This document shows, in pieces, positions 34,727-44,229 of a stretch of DNA of 64,000 nucleotides. The notes under the pieces were generated by a model. The model was not told the origin of the DNA, ran no database searches, and saw nothing but the letters and a program-made list of their open reading frames with translations. The stretch is taken from positions 12,421,001 to 12,485,000 of the forward strand of contig CM065384.1 in assembly GCA_033060915.1 (NCBI GenBank), in the 5' to 3' direction. Origin of the DNA: Euryodendron excelsum (Eukaryota > Streptophyta > Magnoliopsida > Ericales > Pentaphylacaceae). A program made the position numbers and the translations under genes. Each line of letters starts with the position of its first letter. The first letter of the stretch is position 1.

Positions 34727-35340
34727 ACCGCCTCGAGGAATAAACTATCTTGAGAGAGGGATTGAAAAGGGGTCTTACCGCCATGGAAAAGGTGTGCCTG
34801 GATTGGAACCGTCTCGAGGAATAAACTGTCTCGAGGGAGGGATTGGAAAGGGGCCTTATTGTCTCCGAAGAGACGTGCCTGGATTGGAACCGTCTCGAGG
34901 AATAAACTATCCCGAGAGAGGGATTGGAAAGGGGTCTTACCGTCTTCGAAAAGACGTGCCTGGATTGGAACCGTCTCGAGGAATAAACTGTCTCGAGAGT
35001 GGGATTGGAAAGGGGTCTTATCATCTCCGAAGAGACGTGCCTGGATTAGAACCGTCTCAAGGAATAAACTGTCCCGAGAGAGGGATTGGAAAGGGCTCTT
35101 ACCGTCTTCAAAAAGATGTGCCTGGATTGGAACCGTCTCAAGGAATAAACTATCTCGAGAGAGAGATTGGAAAGGGGTCTTACTGTCTTTGAAAAAACGT
35201 GCCTGGATTGGAACCGTCTCGGGGAATAAACTGTCCCGAGAGAGGGATTGGAAAGGGGTCTCACCATCTCCGAAGAGACGCGCCTGGATTGGAATCGTCT
35301 CGAGGAATAAACTGTCCCGAGAGAGGGATTGGAAAGGAAA
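34727..35340. repeat. 81-bp tandem repeat, seven units plus a partial (left LTR of element 3)
   Basis: Units start with ACCGTCTCGAGGAATAAACT at 34727, 34808, 34889, 34970, 35051, 35132, 35213 and 35294. The period of 81 bp equals 27 codons, so several frames on both strands stay open across the array and give up to 223-codon ORFs with no coding meaning. Each unit carries a short hairpin (CGTCTT-cgaa-AAGACG or CGTCTC-cgaa-GAGACG). Confidence 0.95.
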
Positions 35341-35525
35341 GGACAATACCCCTAAGGGCATTTTGGTTATTTTGCCTCTATTTAGGCCTGGTGGGCCCGC
35401 GAGGCGATAGACAGACGTGATTTGGACTTAGAAAATCGATTTCGATTGGAATACGCCCACAATGACTTGAAAACAAGTCTGGACGGAGTGTAGATTACCG
35501 AGCGGTCAAAAATGGGGTGCTTACA

Positions 35526-35545
35526 GCTGCCCCTCTTTTTCTGTC
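35526..35545 (-). other. Polypurine tract of element 3
   Basis: GCTGCCCCTCTTTTTCTGTC directly follows the LTR end, reading as a purine tract on the minus strand. It matches the tract before the 3' LTR of element 1 (21866-21885). Confidence 0.8.
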
Positions 35546-36817
35546 TTTGCTTGTCAAAGACAAAAAACGATAAAAGTAAGAGTCCCATGTTGACCACGAG
35601 GTAGTCGGAGGGACAGACATTGGAAATCTTTCGACAACGGGGGTGGAAAACCGATAACGGGTCAAAAAGGCCTTTGAAAACGAGTTTTGGTGGGAAAAAG
35701 GGCAAAGCTGCCCGAAATTTGCAACTGGCGTCTTTGGCAAAAAACCAGGTTTGAAGTTAAAACTAGAAAATTCTGGTTCGAGCGCTTACGGGATTTTAGA
35801 GAGTTTCCGCAAATTTGTGAGGCATTACGAGGAATCCGTCTTGGACATTGCAGGAGCAATTCTTGGAGACCATAAGTGATTGTTGGAAGGAGACCATGTC
35901 GCCGGAAACGTTGCCCGAAGAGAAGAATTCGCCGGAGAACTTCCAAAAGGTGAGTTTTCAAATTTGGTTGATTTTGACGCATAGAACTTCATTTGAATCA
36001 TGTGAATAGTGAAAATTGATGTTTTGATATGTTTTGAACATGATGGTGATGTTATTTTTGCATTTTGATGCTTGTTTGATTGAATTTGAATGATTTTTCA
36101 TGATTATACGAAGAAGGTTTTCCGCAGGAATAGAGGATCTGTTTCTACAGGCATGAGCATTGGGTTTTCTGGCTATGTTTTTGTGCAATGTGTTTTAGAA
36201 AAATGTGTTTAACAACCGTATGTAGTTTCGTGATTTTTTGAAAACTCGGTGAATTTTTTATTTTTTGAAAATTAAGAAAAATTAAGAAAACTTGTGAGAT
36301 TGATGAAATTTTTAAAGTTTTGAAATTTGGAAAAATATTGAAATATTTTAGAAAACATTTGGCGTGATTTTGAAAAATTTTGGGAGGCTTTTGAAAACCA
36401 TTGATTTATTTGAAAAATAAAACATGTGTCTTGAAAATTTCAGAAAATTGAAAAATGTGCGCGAGCGTGGTTGTTATGTTGGAAAGTGCATGTTTTGTGT
36501 TTTGTGTTTTGTGTTGATGTCATGGGTGTTGTAGGGGCCATTTTTAAACGGGACTCTGCCGAAATTTTTAGAAATTATGGAAAGAGTTAGAAAATTTTTT
36601 TTCTTTTAGAAATAAAATCTTTTTGAAGGAAAAAGACAGAAAACCCTTGAGATTTGATTTGAAGTTGGAAAATCAAGATGTGTGAAAATTTTGTTTTTAT
36701 CTGTTATTCGAAATCCTTTATTGGTTTTGTTTGTGCTAGTCGTTTATTTTATTTCACTATTATTTACACTGCATGGATGGTATATTAACATCACTTACCT
36801 TGACTTAGCTTTTCAAG
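35546..36817 (+). other. Upstream region of the antisense PMD gene, element 3
   Basis: There is no gene in these 1.27 kb. It is the internal 3' region of element 3 and, read on the plus strand, the promoter and leader region of the PMD gene. It is AT-rich, with a T-rich stretch before the start codon (about 36715-36815) ending CTTTTCAAGATGG. No unambiguous TATA box is assigned. Element 1 has a minisatellite in the equivalent place. Confidence 0.55.
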
Positions 36818-38667
36818 ATGGCAGACGCAGGTGATAATGGTTCTGAGAGGAGACGCCGCTCGGGGAAGACGGCCCGGACAGATTCTACTGGCGGCTCTAG
36901 TCGATCTAGAAGTAGTCGACGATCTACCGGACGATCCTCATCCAGTCAGAGTAGGCAGGGGAGTAGGCTACCTGTCGACCCTTTTCCTCTGGTTGAGCAG
37001 GCTTTTGCCGAGGAGATTGATGCTGAGGAGGAGGTACCAGGCCTTGGGGATTAGGTGACCGGTTATGGGAGAGCTTCTTCCAAGCATAGGCAGACGGATG
37101 CCGACTTGGGAGATCTGCAAATACCAGACGTCCCACCACTCAGTGATCTTGCCTATCACCCCAGCGTGTATTCTAGACAGCATTTGCCACCTCCGCAGGT
37201 ACATACAGCTTTCAGAGGGGCCGTTTATCAGGTTTTTGTGACCATGCAGCGGGCTGCCCCCTCATACCGCGCTTTCTTGACGGAGATCGGATTTGGCGCT
37301 TTTATGGGATTACAGGCTAACCGCCTGAACCGGCATTTGGTATTAGCACTTGTTGAGAGGTGGTTCGGGGAGACCGGGACCTTTCATTTTGTCGGCTTTG
37401 AGTTAGGACCTACTCCTTTGGATTGGGCGATTATTACAGGGCTCTCCTTTATCGGCCGGCGGATGACCCTACACCAAGTTAGTAGGGACGAGGCCTGTTT
37501 GCTGTTGGACTTGCCTCATCTTGAGCGTTCTGCCTTCCCAGTCTCCTGGATTAGTCAGGACGATCGTACTTTTGCTACTGAGCCATAGCTTGCCAGGCGG
37601 GATATCATGAGACGGCGACTTATGTTGTATATCATCTTTAGCTGCTTGTGCAACAACAACAAGTCACTCGTGCTGTGTCGTTTGGTGAGCATAGTAGCCA
37701 ATCTTGGAGCCTTATCTGAGCTGGACTGGGGGTCTGTTTCTTTTGGCTGCTTTCTTCGATTGATGCGGGTTCGGACTTCTTCTCGTTGGGGCAGCATGAC
37801 TAGTTTTGGCCTTTCCTTGTCTGGTGGAGCTACGAGTACCTGCCAGTGCGTCGCCCTGCAGTTGTTGAGGATGACCTCTACCCTCGCACTTTGAGGTGGG
37901 CTCGTGACCGGGTAGCCCAGCGCTCAGAGATTACTGACTTTGTGACGCTCCGAGCTAACCTGGAGCTGATTGAGGCGAGGGATGTGACTTGGAGGCCCTT
38001 CATTGGATCAGTCCATTACGAGACAGTCCGGTACTTGGTCTTATTGTCCTTGTCGAGAGCTGCTTTTCTTAGTGATGACACCTGGGAGTCCTATCTTAGA
38101 GAGCGACACTGGCGGCAGTTTCATGAGGAGTTCCGATCAGTCGGAGCTCCGCCAGAGTATATGTTTGGAGCCCTGGTAGTGGGGGTGCCTATCCCTTATC
38201 AGGAGCGTCAGCCAGGTGCCGAGTTCTTACTTCCTCCGGATACAAATCATGCTACACACTTTGGGGCTCATTCGGTTCGTGCCTTCACCCGGTTTGAGGT
38301 GGTGGTTGGCGGGTATGCTGTTGGCCAGGAGGTAGTTGACTTATGGCGCCGAGCTGAAGGATATGTGCCTCAGGTTGAGTTTACTGCTGTGAGAGACCAG
38401 AGAGATCAGTATCAGATGGAGCGGGATCAGTACCAGGCCAAGGTAGCTTCCCTGACAGCTCAGTTATCTCAGATGGGCAGTGGGGGGGGGGGGGTAAGTT
38501 ATTCTCTCTTTGCTCCTTATTGTTTGCTGTTGCTTAGTTCTTTTTGTTTACAGCTGATTCCGGTTCTATCTTCCCTGCAGGATGGTGGTGCTTCGAGTAG
38601 TTATCCCCCTCCTCTGATGCCGAGTTGCGGGGATTTTGATCCGGATGATATTGACTTCGACCTGTGA
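36818..38667 (+). pseudogene. Antisense plant mobile domain (PMD) gene of element 3
   Basis: The gene runs opposite to its element. From the ATG at 36818 (MADAGDNGSERRR...) a basic, Ser/Arg-rich N-terminus is followed by an in-frame TAG (37052). The same frame then continues with the PMD proper: RAFLTEIGFGAFMGLQANRL, NRHLVLALVERWFGETGTF and LGPTPLDWAIITGLSFIGRR (about 37268-37465). A second TAG lies at 37586, and a frameshift between about 37745 and 37846 moves the reading to the frame with WWSYEYLPVRRP and VEDDLYPRTLRWARDR. The C-terminal half is open to 38667 and has a heptad-like coiled coil (RDQYQMERDQYQAKVASL) and an acidic tail ending DPDDIDFDL. PMD proteins (Pfam plant mobile domain) are known both as host silencing factors of the MAIL1/MAIN type and as transposon-borne copies. 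This copy is inactive. The base composition is richer in G+C than its surroundings. Confidence 0.8.
38494..38580 (+). other. Putative intron in the antisense PMD gene, element 3
   Basis: A GTAAGTTATT donor follows a run of G, and a pyrimidine-rich tract ends in CTTCCCTGCAG before GATGGTGGTGC. The 87 bp are a multiple of three, so an unspliced reading stays open. Element 2 has a GT-AG interval at the same place with unrelated internal sequence, while the flanking exons (coiled coil, then GASSSYPPP and acidic tail) are conserved. Confidence 0.72.
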
Positions 38668-40662
38668 TAGATGCCCCTTGTAGAGACTCTGATCCTCTTT
38701 TGCCCCTTATCCCTGAGTTACATTTATGTTAGACAGTTTTATTCTGATATCTTGTACAAAAATGGATATTTATGGTACTTAGATGCATGGATAGACAGAT
38801 ACATTTATGATCTTTAGAGCTAGGCATATGATCAGATGCATGTGATGTATGATGATGTTAGATATTTATTACATGAGTTGATATTGGTGACTTTTATTTC
38901 TACAGGGAGTTATATCCTATATGTGCGAAGCCCATGCTGATTTTTTTTATTTTTTTATTTTTTATTTTTTTTTATGCACAAGTTAGAAGTATGCTAATAG
39001 AATGACACAGGGTGTTGTCAAACTTGTAGTCTTGGGAATGGTAACTCCTTTCTCTTCAGGGATTTAGTCTTTCTTTTGGCTCAACCCTATTTTGATTGGA
39101 TGATAGCACTTTGCACCTTTATCAACTTTTTGATCACTTCCAACTCTCTGTCTTAGGGTTAGTGTATATGGTTATTGGGCTGAGACTCTCGACTCTCGGG
39201 GTTTCAGCAACAGCCTACCTGACCTTTGGCAGAGCGATAAGTGGCTAGTCATTTCAATCCGAGAAGACTTTGTTTAGGACCGTAATGTAGCCTAGGTTAT
39301 GGGGTTTTAGAAACAACAAGATATGCAGGCTCAAATTTGATGTTGTTTTCAATAGGGCTTAAATCCATACCATCCTTAACTACTTTTCAGTAGGATTAGC
39401 ATCCTTTTTTTAGCTTTGGCAGCGTATCTAGCTCATTTAGATAAAGCAATCTGTTTTCAATCAGAGGGGACTTTAACAGGGTTGTAATGTAGGCCATGGT
39501 TTTGGGGTTTTGCAAGAAAAGAGTAAAGGCTCAAACCTATTGTTTCTACTAGGTTTCCTTGTAACCTAGGATTACCTTTAAATTTCCTCCTTGTTTTTGA
39601 CCATATGCTTCTCAGGGTGAAAATGACCTTGTTCTTTCACCCTTTCTATATACTTTTTGAGATAAACATGACTTTTCTTCTCATTTGATCTTCTCATTAT
39701 GCCTTTGAAGATGACCCAATCATGGCTCCTTTAGGCCTTTCGTTAAAGGATTTTTATTTTATTTTATTTTATTTATTTATTTTTTAGCTTTTGCCCCTCG
39801 GTAACTCCTTTTCTTTGCCTTTTCTTTCTTTTTCTTCATGAAATGAATAATTCTTCGACCCTTTTTTTTAGATCTTTTCCTTGGCAATTCAATATACCTA
39901 ATGTGGGCGGTGATCCCTAAGTTGGGGTTTTGTTGAGAAAGGATAGGTGGCTCAACGAGTTCGGCAAGGGGTTGCTTTTGACTGTATGGGAAATGAAATG
40001 AGGGCCTCTCTTCACTTTGAATTAGATTGCTTGATCCATAGAGTTTTCAACACTATCCTAGCATGATAGAGGTGGACACCACTCCTAGAGTTCTCAATTA
40101 TTGTCTGCCCCAGTATGGGGAGGATAGTCTTGGATTAGGGTTGACAAAGAAAATTTTCGCTTTCCGCAAAGCACTAAGGGTTAAGCAAAGGGAATATGAG
40201 CACATTTGTTCATTTATTTAGTTATTTATTCTTTGTATGTGGGGAAATGAAAGATGGCTCCTTTTCATTTTGATAAACTGGCCACCCATTGCTTAGCTTC
40301 AGAGCCTTACAAGTGCTGCCTTTGGGTAGTATCCTCACTGATCCTTATCCTCTCTCTCTCTGTGGAAAGCTGATCATTTGGTGAGTGGTTAACTCATGCT
40401 ATTATCCCTTCAAGTTGGATCATTCCATAAGATAAACCATGCCTCTTGCGTAGAAAGTAGTCACTATTTCCCAGGGAAGACAAGACAACAACAATGGAAT
40501 AAAAGACTGTTATTTGATTATTATTATTATTATTATGAAAAGCATCAAGTTATTAAGCAATAAGAAAATGTAGACATTAATTTAAAGATAGAAAGTGAAG
40601 GGATAGAAAGAAAGTGGGTGAAAACACCCACTTTTTTGTACGCTTGTGAAAAGAACCCCTTT
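38668..40662. other. Spacer between convergent PMD gene and gag, element 3
   Basis: About 2 kb with no supported gene. It corresponds to 59731-61684 of element 2 in reverse. The part at about 39885-40015 also matches the sequence that follows integrase in element 1, so it is the retained 3' end of a former pol region. It contains T-rich runs (38940-38975, 39750-39785) and a TTA microsatellite (about 40517-40536). Both polyadenylation sites of the convergent genes should be here. Confidence 0.7.
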
Positions 40663-42669
40663 TTAGTACGGCTTTGGGATAATTCCCATATTTTTGATGC
40701 TCCATTCGCGACTCGTATCCTCGGCTAAGGCGAGACAAGCAAAGGCTTCTCTTAGAGCTCCACAGACGTTAACACCGTTGATGCGGTTGTCAACCTCCTT
40801 CTTGTTATGTGCAGTGGGTTCTTCTGTAAATAGGGTGACCAACTCACCCCCTTCCAATTTGAATGGCTCTGCTCGTTCTCTTGACTCCTCTAGTCCCCAA
40901 CCCATGTCTTCATAGTTGTACTCAGTTATGGGCTAAGGGTTTTCTAGTAAGTGACGTTCCGCCGCTGCATACCTCGGGTGTAGAAATTCATCACCCCATC
41001 CATCGGCAATTATGATTTCGATATATTCTTCCTTCAAGAACACAGGCTCATCCATGTGCCAGTCAGAAGCGTCAGGCATCTCATCAGGGTTATGGAGATA
41101 AATTAGGCATAGTGGGAGATCCTCCTCCCAGTCATCTTCTTCCTCGGTCTTCCAATCGTCCTCCCAATCTTCGACCTCAGGCTCGTCAAACTCTCCCTCG
41201 CTTTCCATTTCTACTAGTATCATATTGATGGTGTGATCTGGCAGAGGGTTGGTGCTCACATTGGGAGCAGAAGCAGGTTTTACCGGCTGCAGATCAATGG
41301 TCTTGTTATTGATCAGGTCTTGGATCTTGTGCTTGAGAGCGAAGCAGCTTTCGGTGTCATGTCCCTGGCCACCTGAATGGTACTCACATGTAAGGGCAGC
41401 ATTAAAGGTTGGGGGTAGAGGGCTTGGCAACGGGCGAGCAAGTACGGGCTTCAAGATGTTGTTCTTTAGAAGGCTATGGTAAGCCTCAGTTTGGGTACAA
41501 GCTAAGGCGTCGAAGGTACGGATGCGTCTAGCAGGTCTATTAAAGTTGGGTCGTGCCCCAGCGGGACCATAGTTTGGGTTTGGAGCAGGCATAGTCAAGG
41601 TGGGTAAGGGTAGGACTGGGGGTGATTGTAGTAGGGGTCGGTATTGAGGTGGTTGGCTAGGCAGAATAGCTGACACTTCACTTTCCTTCCTGATTGTGCC
41701 CCTTCTAGTGGCCACCTTTTTGGCTATGTTGGTAGTATTTTCTCCAGTCTTGGCATAGGGATCTGTAATTCTTCCTGTCTTGAGGCCATTTTCTATCATC
41801 TCTCCCTGCATGATGAGCTCGGAAAAGCTTTTTCCCATGCTTGTGCAGAGTTTCTCATAGAATATACCTTGAAAAGTATGTACAAACAATTGTACATATT
41901 CCTTCTCCTCCAGTGGGGGATTCACTTGTGCGGCGGCCTCCCTCCATCTTAGGGCATATGCTTTAAAGCTCTCTTTCTCGCCCTTGCTCATTGTCCTCAA
42001 GGACCATCGATCAGAAGTGAGGTCGATGTTATGACGGTATTGGGCTTTAAACGCATTGACTAGCTCCATCCAGGTTGTGATCTTCCTTAAGTCCAGACGA
42101 GCGAACCATTGCAGAGCTGACCCCGTGAGGCTGTGTTGGAATAACTGCATGAGGAGCTTCGGGTCGCTGCCATGTCCACTAAGCGCTCCAGCATATAGGC
42201 GAAGATGAGCAACGGGGTTACCGGTACTGTCGTACTTCTGGAAGTCAGGCATTTTAAATTTAGCAGGTCTTAGATGGTCAGGGAAGAAACAGAGTTCATC
42301 ATAAGAAGTGAATCCGTAAGCATCATGACCATGGAGACTTCGCAATGAATCCTCCAACCCTTGGATTTTCAGACTGAGAGGGTCTAGAGGGGCCTTATTT
42401 ATGACGGGTGAAAGCAATACGGTCTCTTCTTCTTCAGTATTGAACCTTTTGGCATCTTCCTTAGTTTTCCCAGTATTGTCAGACTGAAGCAAGATTCTTG
42501 GATTAGTGGGCTTAGGGTCTTTGGATGAAGTCATAGATGATGACGGGACTGCAGTGGCATCCTTCATGGCCAGAGTTTGAATGAGTTTGAGCATCTCATC
42601 CATCTTAGTCCTCATTTCGTTGACTTCTTCTCGAGAGACCTGAGAGGATTTTTCAGGGTTAGCAGCCAT
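40663..42669 (-). pseudogene. gag: Tat/Ogre-type gag of element 3, one in-frame stop
   Basis: Gag forms the particle that packages element RNA. From the ATG at 42669 the frame is open for 578 codons to a TAG at 40933 and then continues in frame to 40663, about 668 codons in all. The stop replaces Trp (element 2 has NPWPVTE at this place), one G-to-A change. Residues about 130-300 hold the capsid-like core, with FKMPDFQKYDSTGNPVAHL, LTGSALQWFARL and ELVNAFKAQYRHN. Near residues 430-465 lies the nucleic-acid-binding motif CEYHSGGQGHDTESC, a C-x2-H-x5-H-x4-C variant seen in Tat gags, then LKHKIQDLI. The C-terminal third is very acidic. The annotated start avoids an upstream in-frame TTG. Nothing resembling protease or reverse transcriptase follows. 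Confidence 0.9.
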
Positions 42670-44211
42670 CAATGATGCTCTTTGCTGGGTGATAATAGGA
42701 TCCTTAGGTGGATGTTGCCCCTTTTTAGGAGCAATGTTGACTCAGTGCGGGGTGACCTCTGTAAAATAAAAATAAAAAGGAAAAAGAAAAAGACAAAAAC
42801 ACAAGTCACAAGTCTGTTTTTGGTTTTTAGAGAGCTTTATGCAATGCATGTCCTAGGGTGTCCCTCTTAAGGAGGGAAATTAGTCATGATGTATTAGCCC
42901 ACGCTTGGAGATAGGGGACTTGCCCTTGCATGCAAAAACCTTACCGTTAGGTAGGAACCTTCAATCATCCATACATTCATTCATAAAAATAAAGAAGTAC
43001 ATTAAATTTTGGGGTTTGAGATACAAAAGAATTGAAATACATTTTAATAAGGGGGAGGGGGAACATTTTCCTTTGGACTTCCACCTATCTACTTTTACAA
43101 AGAGAGATCCTAAACTACTCTTGAGTCTTCGGATTCGCCTTCCTTGGATTTGATGTTGAGGAGGTCGCTGAGAGACCTTGTTGATTGATTGCCCCCTTAT
43201 CTTCTTGGCAAACCTATCTCCGTGAGCATAGAGGGATTGGGGCCCCTCTTATGGAATGAATTAAAATGCATGCAATGAGTCTTTAGGGTTACGTGGGAAT
43301 CCTTAGGGTTTGGGTAGGTTTAATGCAAGGGAGAGTGACCTTGGCATCACTTTCAATGGGTTGATCATATGCATGAGAATGTATTGACTTGAGTTACTTG
43401 AAACTCTTGTCTTCGCATGGGATATGGAATGCGTGAACATGGGTATGCAAAGAGTATAAGGAAAGAGAATGCACTAGCAAGGTAAACGTGCATGCATGAG
43501 CAGTTAAGTAGGCATTATAACAGTATGAATACATTCAATATAACAGCAGGAATAGACAGGTATAAATGAAAGTAAGAGCAGTCGCCCTTTCCTCCGTGAT
43601 TTTGAAAACGGTGCTCGTGTCTTAAATCCGGCAGAGGTTCGGCTATGCATGGTGTCTATATGAGTATGAGGTTGAGGGTTGACTAATGCGTCCTAAAAGG
43701 CTTCGTCCCTGGATCTTCAAACCTAGGCCCACTCCCCGAGGTGGTGCCATGATCGGTTGGTGATCCGAGCGGGGGAACCATCAAGAGGCTGTAGGCGAAG
43801 AAACTGACACAGCATCTTGCCCACAACCAATATACCGTTCCCCCTTTCTAACTAGAAAGGACATATCAGGGTATGCAAGTATACAGAATGCAAGTGCACA
43901 TGCAGTGTGTGTGTGACTTTTAAAAGTGGAGGAAAGAGCCCAACAACTCCCATTCATCCTATTCATCACATTCATGCATAACAGTGAATAAAACTTAAGC
44001 AAAAAGCGTACCTACAAAACAAAGATGCAAGTGTTAGTATGTGGATGACAAACATAATACAAGATAATATGAATAAATGCATGTTTTTTGAAAATTTTTT
44101 TTGAAAATTTGGTTTTGAAAATTTAAAGTGAATAGGATTGAACCAAGTTAATTGAAGACTCTTCATGGGTGAAGGGTAAAGAGACATGACTATGGCCTAA
44201 CCCTCTAAGCG
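42670..44211 (-). other. Untranslated leader of element 3
   Basis: No gene is present. It is colinear with the leaders of elements 1 and 2. On the minus strand, just upstream of gag, a T-rich run ends in ATTTTACAG followed by AGGTCACC (about 42755-42775). Element 2 has TTCATTTACAG then AGATCAC at the same distance from gag. This looks like a conserved 3' splice site. Confidence 0.65.
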
Positions 44212-44229
44212 TCCCCAGCGGAGTTGCCA
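44212..44229 (-). other. Primer-binding site, element 3
   Basis: On the minus strand TGGCAACTCCGCTGGGGA lies two bases after the LTR end. It is the least decayed of the three sites and fits a tRNA-Arg 3' end as reported for Ogre-type elements; the primer is inferred. Confidence 0.82.

Larger units (their letters stand above)
30465..35525 (-). repeat. 3' LTR of element 3 (left copy)
   Basis: 5061 bp, bounded by TGTCGCGCCCAGATTTTTCG at left and GGGGTGCTTACA at right on the plus strand, the latter adjacent to the purine tract. It contains the R/U5 hairpin (31273-31288), a G-rich degenerate stretch (the complement of the G-poor region), TATA box, palindromes at about 33855-33945, two 157-bp units and the 81-bp array. 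Confidence 0.92.

Noticed and set aside
34727..35340. CRISPR-like array of regularly spaced repeats
   Set aside because: The whole 81-bp unit is repeated with no unique spacers, and the context is a plant LTR retrotransposon.
34690..35410. Long overlapping ORFs on both strands, as if encoding a 27-residue repeat protein
   Set aside because: The 81-bp unit is 27 codons long, so several frames stay open at once. The array is in LTR U3, and the same occurs at 48767-49343.
38668..40662. Possible hidden pol between gag and the antisense gene in element 3
   Set aside because: No protease, reverse transcriptase, RNase H or integrase motif was seen on either strand, and the 2-kb length is too short for pol.
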